Assembly: GCA_025370075.1 (NCBI GenBank)
Contig: CP073016.1
Coordinates: forward strand, 2,914,001 to 2,978,000
Direction of reading: 5' to 3'
DNA: 64,000 nucleotides
Source: Chryseotalea sp. WA131a
GTDB lineage: Bacteria; Bacteroidota; Bacteroidia; Cytophagales; Cyclobacteriaceae
Shown here: one piece after another, positions 58,184 through 64,000 of the stretch
Layout of the letters: each line of letters opens with the position of its first letter
How positions within the stretch are numbered: the first letter of the stretch is position 1
Translations under genes and position numbers: made by a program
The notes under the pieces: generated by a model
Databases searched by the model: none
What the model was told of the DNA's origin: nothing
Seen by the model: the letters and a program-made list of their open reading frames with translations, nothing else

Positions 58184-58879
58184 TCAATTGATCTTCCTTA
58201 GCTTCTCCATCTGCGATTCCTTTACTTTTTTGATTTGAATGGCTGCATTTGAAATGGAGTCTTGCGCCTTTTTGTTGTTTTCGATTTTGATTTTCAATGC
58301 AGCGTTTTCCAGTTTGTTTGCCTCCAATGCTTTTTCCAGTTTCACTTTTTCCAATTCATTGTTGGTCAGTTTGGTTGCCAAATCTTTCCCTTGATTGGCA
58401 AAGCGAAGCGTTTGCTTGTCAACTGCATCCAATGCTTGCTGCGATTCGTCAATTTGATTCTGCATTTTTTCACGATAGAAGCGCACACCAAATTGATAGG
58501 TGAGTTTCTCCAATTGCTTTTGAATGAAATCAGCATCTTTTGTTTCCCACTCTGTAAGGCGAACGCCCAACCACACCGTTACCACATTTCCACTTTCGGT
58601 GGTGAGGGCGTAAATCACGCCTTTGGGGTACACCGTGCCATTGATGTTCGGGTTGGTGACCACCACGGGGTCGGACGTTAAAAATTTTATTTTGCCAATC
58701 TCCTTTAAAAATTTGTTGAGCGAAGCATTTACATCAGCGCGTTTACCCTCTAGGTTGGTCGAAAAACCTTCGGCTGTTTCGGATTTTACTTTTTCGGAAT
58801 GTTTTTTTACCGTCAAAGATTGCGCGGTAACAGTATAGGCAGAGACGATAATAGCAATAACGGTAATAAACTTGTTCAT
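58184..58879 (-). CDS. Secreted coiled-coil protein of unknown function
   Basis: 231 residues: a signal peptide (about 1-19, ITVIAIIVSAYTVTAQ), a ~110-residue globular part (about 30-140, with VVVTNPNINGTVYPKGVIYAL and VVTVWLGVRLTEWETKDADFIQ), then a long continuous coiled coil (about 145-231) rich in Lys, Glu, Asn and Leu and ending LRKIN. Presumably periplasmic. No family is recognised. It is convergent with uvrC and divergent from the epimerase gene. Confidence 0.7.
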   Translation of the reverse strand: MNKFITVIAIIVSAYTVTAQSLTVKKHSEKVKSETAEGFSTNLEGKRADVNASLNKFLKEIGKIKFLTSDPVVVTNPNINGTVYPKGVIYALTTESGNVVTVWLGVRLTEWETKDADFIQKQLEKLTYQFGVRFYREKMQNQIDESQQALDAVDKQTLRFANQGKDLATKLTNNELEKVKLEKALEANKLENAALKIKIENNKKAQDSISNAAIQIKKVKESQMEKLRKIN

Positions 58880-58942
58880 AGTTGTAGTGTTAATAGAGAT
58901 AGTTTAAAAAATGGGTACTTTCAACTTTCAAAGCTACGAATA

Positions 58943-59851
58943 ATGAACAAAGTTTTAATAACGGGTGCATCGGGTTTGGTAGGGTCACGCTTGACGGAGT
59001 TGCTGCTTTCCAAAAAGATGGAAGTGGTGCATGTGGGCCGGACTAAAAGAAATGGTTCAGTGCCTTCTTTCGCTTGGGATGTGGACAAACAGCAAATGGA
59101 TGCTAAAGCCTTGGCAGGAGTGGATACTATTGTACACTTAGCCGGTGCAGGCGTGGCCGACAAACGCTGGACACCTACCCGAAAGAAAGAGATTCTCGAC
59201 AGCCGCGTTCAATCCACTCGATTGCTGTTCCAAACACTGAAAGAAAAAAAGCACTCTGTCAAAAACATTGTCTCTGCTTCTGCCATAGGTTATTATGGTT
59301 TTGGTTTGAGTGACCAACTGTTTACAGAGGAGCGCCCGCCCGCCACCGATTTTCTCGCAAGTGTAACCACCGAATGGGAAAAAGAGGTGGATGCCATAAG
59401 AGAATTGGAAATCCGCGTAGTTAAAATCCGGATTGGGATTGTGCTAAGTAATAAGGGTGGAGCATTGAAAGAAATGGCCAGGCCTATCCAATTCGGTGTA
59501 GGTGCACCTCTCGGGACTGGCCAACAAGTGATGAGTTGGATTCATATTGATGATTTGTGCGAAATGTTTTGCAAAGCCATCGAAGACCGTTCTCTTGCAG
59601 GTGCTTATAATGGAGTAGCTCCCAATCCTGTCACCAATGCTGAGCTTACCAAAGCAATCGCAAGAGTTTTGAAAAAGCCATTGTGGCTGTCCAACGTGCC
59701 TCCATTTGTATTGCGATTATTGGTAGGAGAGATGGCGGATATTGTAGTGAATGGGAGCAAGGTGTCGGCAGAGAAAATTTTGGCCACGCGTTTTAAGTTT
59801 CAGTATTGGCAAATAGATGACGCCCTACGAAATCTACTCAGCAAAAATTAA
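58943..59851 (+). CDS. TIGR01777-family NAD(P)-binding epimerase-like protein
   Basis: 302 residues, an extended short-chain dehydrogenase fold of the YfcH/TIGR01777 group. The nucleotide loop is VLITGASGLVGSRLTELLL. VDTIVHLAGAGVADKRWTPTRKKEI and ASAIGYYGFGLSD supply the expected active-site Ser/Tyr region. The C-terminus has MSWIHIDDLCEMFCKAIED and YNGVAPNPVTNAELTKAIA. Substrate unknown; members are related to plant SulA-like proteins. The start is the ATG at 58943; a longer reading from 58799 would overlap the divergent secreted-protein gene and adds non-homologous sequence. Confidence 0.92.
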   Translation: MNKVLITGASGLVGSRLTELLLSKKMEVVHVGRTKRNGSVPSFAWDVDKQQMDAKALAGVDTIVHLAGAGVADKRWTPTRKKEILDSRVQSTRLLFQTLKEKKHSVKNIVSASAIGYYGFGLSDQLFTEERPPATDFLASVTTEWEKEVDAIRELEIRVVKIRIGIVLSNKGGALKEMARPIQFGVGAPLGTGQQVMSWIHIDDLCEMFCKAIEDRSLAGAYNGVAPNPVTNAELTKAIARVLKKPLWLSNVPPFVLRLLVGEMADIVVNGSKVSAEKILATRFKFQYWQIDDALRNLLSKN

Positions 59852-59923
59852 CGTCATATCACTTACGACTTTGTGTCTTCGTGGCGAAACGTGTAGCTTT
59901 GACTTTCAATATTAAAAAGAATT

Positions 59924-60676
59924 ATGAAAGCAAAGCCTAAGAAGAAGAAAGAAGCTGACATAAAAATTTCATTAGAAGAAGAACATCGTATCCGCAAGGC
60001 GTTTAAAGACAAGGATTGGGCGGAGATCAAAAGCTCCGACTCGTGGGTGATCTTTAAGGTGATGAGTGAGTTTGTAGAAGGCTTTGAAAAGCTCGCTAAG
60101 ATTGGTCCTTGTGTTACAATTTTTGGTTCGGCTCGCATCAAGCCAGAAAATAAGTACTACAAAATGGCCGAGGAAATTGCCTACCAATTGGTGCAGCAAG
60201 GATATGGTGTGGTAACAGGTGGTGGCCCCGGCATTATGGAAGCCGGAAACAAAGGAGCTAACCGTGCTGGAGGAAAATCGGTAGGGTTGAATATTTATTT
60301 ACCGCACGAACAAAAAGGCAATTCCTACATCGACCCAGATAAGCTAATTACCTTCGATTACTTTTTTGTACGTAAGGTAATGTTTGTGAAATATTCCCAA
60401 GGCTTCATTGTAATGCCCGGGGGCTTTGGTACGATCGATGAATTGAGTGAAGCCTTAACCTTAATTCAAACTAAGAAGATTGGTCGGTTTCCGATTGTAT
60501 TGGTGGGCAAAAAATTCTGGGGTGGCATGATTGATTGGATCAAGGAAGTGTTGGTGGATGAAAAAATGATCTCACCCGAAGACTTAGACTTGTTCAGCAT
60601 TGTAGATACCCCTGAAGATGCTGTTCAGGTAATTGATGATTTCTATGCGAAGTATTTGCTGTCGCCTAATTTTTAA
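59924..60676 (+). CDS. LOG/TIGR00730-family nucleotide phosphoribohydrolase-like protein
   Basis: 250 residues. A basic N-terminal extension (KAKPKKKKEADIK) precedes the Rossmann-like domain with VTIFGSARIKPENKYY, VTGGGPGIMEAGNKGANRAGGKSVGLNIYLP in order, and the diagnostic MPGGFGTIDELSEALTL. The pair GGGxGIMEA and PGGxGTxxE is the active-site mark of the LOG family, which cleaves nucleoside 5'-monophosphates to base and ribose 5-phosphate; older annotations as lysine decarboxylase are wrong. The physiological substrate here is unknown. Confidence 0.9.
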   Translation: MKAKPKKKKEADIKISLEEEHRIRKAFKDKDWAEIKSSDSWVIFKVMSEFVEGFEKLAKIGPCVTIFGSARIKPENKYYKMAEEIAYQLVQQGYGVVTGGGPGIMEAGNKGANRAGGKSVGLNIYLPHEQKGNSYIDPDKLITFDYFFVRKVMFVKYSQGFIVMPGGFGTIDELSEALTLIQTKKIGRFPIVLVGKKFWGGMIDWIKEVLVDEKMISPEDLDLFSIVDTPEDAVQVIDDFYAKYLLSPNF

Positions 60677-60717
60677 CGAGGGTGGAAAAAAAATGATTTC
60701 GAAAAGCTGAAACATTT

Positions 60718-60733
60718 ATCGTAATATTACGAT
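60718..60733. promoter_or_regulatory. ArsR operator 1 (upstream of arsR)
   Basis: ATCGTAATATTACGAT, a perfect 16-bp palindrome ending 10 nt before the arsR ATG. It shares 15 of 16 bases with the box before arsM. Confidence 0.8.
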
Positions 60734-60743
60734 TAAGTACAAC

Positions 60744-61070
60744 ATGGGACTCACGAAGACAGAAGAATTCACTAAAACGCAAAACGAAGTGGCTGCGCTC
60801 GCTAAAGCGCTAGGACACCCAGCACGCATTGCCATTTTGCAGCATTTGATCAAAACCAAGTCGTGCGTGTGTGGAGATATCGTAGATGAATTGCCGTTGT
60901 CGCAATCCACGGTTTCACAACATTTGAACGAATTGAAGAAAACCGGTTGGATTAAAGGAAACATCGAGGGACCCAGTGTTTGCTACTGCATTGACGAGAA
61001 GTCGTGGAGCAAGGCCAAGAAAACGCTGGTTGATTTACTGGAGAGCTATGAGGGTACCAATTGTTGTTAA
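60744..61070 (+). CDS. arsR: ArsR-family arsenic-responsive repressor
   Basis: 108-residue winged helix protein: ALAKALGHPARIAILQHLIKTKSCVCGDIVDELPLSQSTVSQHLNELKKTGWI in order, with the recognition helix at SQSTVSQHLNELKK. Metalloid-sensing cysteines are likely Cys41 and Cys43 (SCVCGD, the ELCVCDL-like position). Further Cys pairs occur at 80/82 (VCYC) and at the very C-terminus (NCC), either of which could complete a three-thiol As(III) site. It sits immediately downstream of a perfect palindromic box and 59 nt before arsM, whose upstream region carries a matching box. Confidence 0.93.
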   Translation: MGLTKTEEFTKTQNEVAALAKALGHPARIAILQHLIKTKSCVCGDIVDELPLSQSTVSQHLNELKKTGWIKGNIEGPSVCYCIDEKSWSKAKKTLVDLLESYEGTNCC

Positions 61071-61090
61071 CCTTTTTTTTGATCATATTC

Positions 61091-61106
61091 ATCGCAATAT
61101 TACGAT
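61091..61106. promoter_or_regulatory. ArsR operator 2 (upstream of arsM)
   Basis: ATCGCAATATTACGAT, one base different from operator 1, 24 nt before the arsM ATG and preceded by a T-rich run that follows the arsR stop. arsM and the downstream genes can therefore be controlled separately from arsR. Confidence 0.75.
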
Positions 61107-61129
61107 AACAAAAACTAAAAATAACTTAT

Positions 61130-61978
61130 ATGACCACTACAGAAACATCCGAACAACTGAAACAACTGGTAAAAGAAAAGTATGGCCAGATTGCCGAACA
61201 GAGTAAAGCAGAAAATGAATCGAGTTGCTGCGGAGCGACTTGTGGATGTGCCACCGTGGACTACACCTTGATGGCCGATGACTACAGCCAATTGAATGGC
61301 TATGTGGCCGATGCCGATTTAGGCTTGGGCTGCGGTTTGCCAACTGAGTTTGCTCAAATCAAAGAAGGCGACACAGTAGTTGATTTGGGATCGGGCGCAG
61401 GCAACGATGCCTTTGTAGCTCGCTCCATTGTGGGCGAAAAAGGAAAAGTAATAGGCATCGATTTCACCGACAAGATGATTGAGAAAGCTCGCGCGAATGC
61501 GAAGAAGTTAAATTTTACGAATGTTGAATTCCGTCAAGGCGATATTGAGAACATGCCGTTAGCGGGAAACAGTGCCGATGTGGTGGTGAGCAATTGTGTG
61601 TTGAACTTAGTGCCCAATAAAAAGATTGCGTTTGAAGAAACTTTTCGCGTGTTAAAAAAAGGCGGCCACTTTAGCGTATCGGATATTGTATTAGTGGGCG
61701 ATTTGCCGGAAGGCTTGCAAAAAAGTGCGGAGATGTATGCTGGTTGCGTGTCGGGCGCGATTCAAAAAATGGAATACTTGTCGATAATTAAAGAAGCAGG
61801 TTTCAATAAAATTGATATTCAAAAGGAAAAGCGCATCACCTTGCCGGATGAGATTTTGAAAGAGTACTTGTCGCCCAAAGAAATGGAGGACTTTAAAACA
61901 GGTAACACCGGTATTTTTAGCATTACCGTATATGCAGAAAAACCAGAAGCCTGTTGTGGACCGAGTTGTTGCAATTAA
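61130..61978 (+). CDS. arsM: Arsenite S-adenosylmethionine methyltransferase ArsM
   Basis: Methylates As(III) to mono-, di- and trimethylated forms using SAM. The 282 residues hold the Rossmann core (VVDLGSGAGNDAFVARSIVG, VIGIDFTDKMIEKARANA, GDIENMPLAGNSADVVVSNCVLNLVPNK in order). The three essential cysteines are present: Cys68 (GLGCGLP), Cys156 (SNCVLNL) and Cys206 (YAGCVSGA). Extra Cys-rich stretches at the N-terminus (ESSCCGATCGC) and C-terminus (ACCGPSCCN) may scavenge or hand over arsenite. It follows an ArsR box and is followed by the ArsN2-ArsC fusion 21 nt later. Confidence 0.96.
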   Translation: MTTTETSEQLKQLVKEKYGQIAEQSKAENESSCCGATCGCATVDYTLMADDYSQLNGYVADADLGLGCGLPTEFAQIKEGDTVVDLGSGAGNDAFVARSIVGEKGKVIGIDFTDKMIEKARANAKKLNFTNVEFRQGDIENMPLAGNSADVVVSNCVLNLVPNKKIAFEETFRVLKKGGHFSVSDIVLVGDLPEGLQKSAEMYAGCVSGAIQKMEYLSIIKEAGFNKIDIQKEKRITLPDEILKEYLSPKEMEDFKTGNTGIFSITVYAEKPEACCGPSCCN

Positions 61979-61999
61979 TATTTATCTAACAAATAAGCT

Positions 62000-63094
62000 A
62001 TGAATACAATGTTCTCAATCAGAAAATCAAATTTGGCTGACGAGTCAAGTATCATTCAGTTGCTAAAGGATTGCAAGTTGCCCACTCAAGATATCAGCAC
62101 TAATACAATTGATTTCAGAATAGCTACTAGTAATGATAGACTCGTTGGATGTATCGGAATAGAATCTTACGGAGAGGATGTTTTATTGAGGTCATTTGCA
62201 GTTTCCAATGAATTTAGAAACAATGGCTTGGGTTCTGAACTTTTGCAATGGGTACTAAAAGAGTGTAATGAGGCCGGAGTAAAAAAAATTCATCTGTTAA
62301 CAACCACGGCAGAGAAGTATTTTATTAACCATGGCTTTATTAAATCCGACAGATCCACCGCTCCTAATTTAATCCTAAGGACAACGGAGTTTTCTGAAAT
62401 TTGTCCTGCATCATCTAGCTATTTGACTTTTGAAATTTCGGGTATCAAGAAAAATTTAAGTATGGCGTCACAAAAAACCAATTCATTGTTTCCACTGCTA
62501 AATACTTCTACAGAGAGCTTGATTGGACAGTTTGATGAAATACCAACGGAGCGTAAAAAACTTTTGCATGAGCTGACCCGCTACATCCAAACAGCCAATG
62601 ACAAACCGGTGTACTTAAATTTCATTTGCACACACAATTCACGCAGAAGTCATATATCTCAACTGTGGGCACAAGCAGCAGCTTATTACTTTGATGTAAA
62701 AAGCATCACCTGCTTTTCTGGAGGAACGGAAGCGACTGCTTTCAACCCTCGTGCGGTAAAAGCCATGCAAGAGGTCGGGTTTAAAATTTCTGTTATCAAA
62801 GAAGCAGACAATCCGCTTTACAAAGTTGCATACGCTGAGGATGCCGAGCCTGTCACTGCTTTTTCAAAAAAATACGATGACTCCTTCAACAATAATCCGG
62901 GCTTTGCTGCTATCATGACGTGTTCACACGCAGATGAAAATTGCCCATTGGTGATAGGGGCTTCCGCCAGAATTGCAATCACCTACGATGATCCCAAGGA
63001 ATTTGACGATACACCACAAGAAGCTGCTAAGTATTCTGAACGTGTTCAACAAATTGGAAGGGAAATGCTATTCGCCTTTTCACAAGTAAACTGA
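62000..63094 (+). CDS. ArsN2-type acetyltransferase fused to thioredoxin-linked arsenate reductase
   Basis: 364 residues. Residues 5-135 are a GNAT acetyltransferase (acetyl-CoA loop VSNEFRNNGLGSELL at 68-82; LLTTTAEKYFINHGFIKSDRS typical of ArsN2). Residues 160-364 are a low-molecular-weight phosphatase-type arsenate reductase: catalytic Cys210 with Arg215 in the CX5R loop (CTHNSRRSH), and the pair Cys308 and Cys315 in CSHADENCP, the relay thiols of the thioredoxin-coupled ArsC class. An internal Met at 155 might give a separate ArsC. The gene is downstream of arsM, so it should supply arsenite from arsenate and acetylate an unknown arsenic-related substrate. Confidence 0.88.
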   Translation: MNTMFSIRKSNLADESSIIQLLKDCKLPTQDISTNTIDFRIATSNDRLVGCIGIESYGEDVLLRSFAVSNEFRNNGLGSELLQWVLKECNEAGVKKIHLLTTTAEKYFINHGFIKSDRSTAPNLILRTTEFSEICPASSSYLTFEISGIKKNLSMASQKTNSLFPLLNTSTESLIGQFDEIPTERKKLLHELTRYIQTANDKPVYLNFICTHNSRRSHISQLWAQAAAYYFDVKSITCFSGGTEATAFNPRAVKAMQEVGFKISVIKEADNPLYKVAYAEDAEPVTAFSKKYDDSFNNNPGFAAIMTCSHADENCPLVIGASARIAITYDDPKEFDDTPQEAAKYSERVQQIGREMLFAFSQVN

Positions 63095-63265
63095 TAGTTG
63101 GCTTAATTCGCCAATGCAATTTTTAGAATAGCAGCACATTTCCAGTCTGATGCTTTCAACTGCTGGGCAGCAAATCATAATTGCTGTCGTGGTTATGACA
63201 AAGCATCCTTGAGCACATCATGAAAAATTCGATACTTTTATACAAATTTAATCTAACAACGACTC

Positions 63266-63601
63266 ATGGAACACAGCTACTACAACCCCGAAGACTTAAA
63301 AAAATTTGGCAACATTGGCGAATGGGAAAAAAATCTGGCCGACAAGTTTTTCTCTTGGTATGGCGATGTATTTAAGGAAGGTGACCTTACCGTGCGCGAA
63401 AAGTCTCTGATTGCGCTGGCAGTAGCGCACACAGTGCAATGCCCTTATTGTATTGATGCCTATACCCAAGACTCGCTGGAAAAAGGGGCTACTGAGAAAG
63501 CCATGATGGAGGCCATTCACGTGGCAGCCGCCATCCGCGGGGGTGCTTCGCTGGTACATGGTGTGATGATGATGAATAAAGCCAAGAAACTATCTATGTA
63601 A
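63266..63601 (+). CDS. Arsenosugar-associated CMD/AhpD-family peroxidase-like protein
   Basis: 111 residues of the carboxymuconolactone decarboxylase fold. The AhpD-type thiol pair is Cys59-x2-Cys62 in HTVQCPYCIDAYTQDSLEKGA, followed by the helix AMMEAIHVAAAIRGGASLVHG. An N-terminal tail (MEHSYYNPEDLKKFGNIGEW) is typical of the version found next to the radical SAM protein ArsS. The exact chemistry is unknown. It lies 61 nt before arsS; a 171-nt stretch before it, after the ArsN2-ArsC gene, shows no clear gene. Confidence 0.88.
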   Translation: MEHSYYNPEDLKKFGNIGEWEKNLADKFFSWYGDVFKEGDLTVREKSLIALAVAHTVQCPYCIDAYTQDSLEKGATEKAMMEAIHVAAAIRGGASLVHGVMMMNKAKKLSM

Positions 63602-63662
63602 ATTCGTTGTTGGTTGGTCGTAAGTCGTTGTTCGCAACCTCCAACAATCAACGAAAATTGAA

Positions 63663-64000
63663 ATGATCAAATCCCTACATGCACGCCACCACCAATTTGC
63701 GCAACAAGAGCGCCAGGTAGAATTTCTTTCCAACGGAATTTTTAATAACGGAACACTACCATCCTTTGAAAAGAAGATCGGCTCGGTAGGATTTTTTCCA
63801 TTGAAGCCATCGGCTATTGAAATCTTTCAGGTGAACATTGGCTACATGTGCAACCAGGTGTGCAAGCACTGCCATGTGGATGCAGGCCCTGACCGAAAAG
63901 AGATCATGACGCGCGAAACAATGCAGCAGTGTTTGGAGGTGCTCGAGCATACTAAAATCAAAACCCTCGATATCACCGGTGGCGCACCGGAAATGAATCC
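63663..64000 (+). CDS. arsS: Arsenosugar biosynthesis radical SAM protein ArsS (partial)
   Basis: The frame opens at ATG 63663 and is still open at the window edge (112 codons seen). It shows a 60-residue leader and the radical SAM cluster motif Cys63-x3-Cys67-x2-Cys70 (MCNQVCKHCHVDAGPDR), then the second strand and GGE-like turn LDITGGAPEMNP. This matches ArsS, which joins a 5'-deoxyadenosyl group to dimethylarsinous acid on the route to arsenosugars. The usual C-terminal extension would be to the right of the window. It is preceded by its customary CMD-family partner. Confidence 0.9.
   Translation, partial: MIKSLHARHHQFAQQERQVEFLSNGIFNNGTLPSFEKKIGSVGFFPLKPSAIEIFQVNIGYMCNQVCKHCHVDAGPDRKEIMTRETMQQCLEVLEHTKIKTLDITGGAPEMN

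Noticed and set aside
58799..58942. Longer start for the TIGR01777 protein
   Set aside because: The extra 48 codons overlap the opposite-strand secreted protein's signal sequence and precede a clean Rossmann start at 58943.
1..64000. CRISPR array, tRNA or rRNA genes
   Set aside because: No regularly spaced identical repeats, cloverleaf-type sequence or conserved rRNA stretch was found when reading the spacers on both strands.

Overview
The window comes from a Bacteroidota chromosome, most likely a Cytophagales-type organism. The reasons are a SusC/SusD pair, a SprE/PorW-type gliding-motility and type IX secretion lipoprotein, CarboxypepD-regulatory-like surface proteins, a DUF3127 protein, LytS/LytTR signalling, several Bacteroidota-style -7 boxes (TAnnTTTG) and A-rich gene starts with frequent TTG initiation. 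No rRNA, tRNA, CRISPR array or prophage was seen. Almost all of the window is coding.

Layout. 1-9.4 kb is housekeeping: the end of an S9 peptidase, the minus-strand run ruvB > DUF1016 nuclease > queG, an ApbE flavin transferase, a ZIP metal transporter, mtgA, a clipped nucleotidyltransferase, acs and a DUF3127 gene. 9.6-12.5 kb holds gdhA and a convergent PYROXD2-like oxidoreductase separated by a strong terminator. 12.6-18 kb is an isolated susC-susD pair with a divergent DeoR regulator. 18-24 kb carries envelope and recycling genes (anmK, BrkB-like, YbgC-like thioesterase, mltG) and a YrdC/Sua5 gene. 24-32 kb is mixed: a lipoprotein, a zinc alcohol dehydrogenase, a small broken toxin-antitoxin-like pair behind rocD, rmuC, an ABC permease, a GroES-like gene whose first 29 nt are duplicated in front of an inserted-looking gene, a Uma2 nuclease and a TauE/SafE permease. 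33-38.6 kb is a TetR-controlled ABC/HlyD/TolC export operon whose ABC protein has a degenerate ATPase site. It is followed by an outer-membrane-like gene split by a complete ISAs1-family element with a 10-bp target duplication. 40-48.5 kb has scpA, dxs, an alpha/beta hydrolase, a membrane zinc-ribbon protein and a LytS/LytTR pair.

48.5-51.2 kb is a Kdo biosynthesis group: kdsA, a transaldolase/fructose-6-phosphate-aldolase domain fused to a CBS pair resembling that of the arabinose-5-phosphate isomerase KdsD, and a KdsC-like phosphatase. This fusion is the most interesting hypothesis in the window, because an FSA-type aldolase could in principle make the arabinose 5-phosphate that KdsA consumes. 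51.4-60.7 kb has sprE/porW overlapping a class A penicillin-binding protein, uvrC behind a switch-like hairpin, an epimerase and a LOG-family hydrolase. 60.7-64 kb is an arsenic cluster with two matching ArsR boxes: arsR, arsM, an ArsN2-ArsC fusion, a CMD-family peroxidase-like protein and the start of arsS. It probably leads from arsenate and arsenite to methylated arsenic and arsenosugars, and it runs off the right edge.

Starts were adjusted by eye from family N-termini, neighbour overlap and promoter position. No homology search was run, so names rest on recognised motifs.
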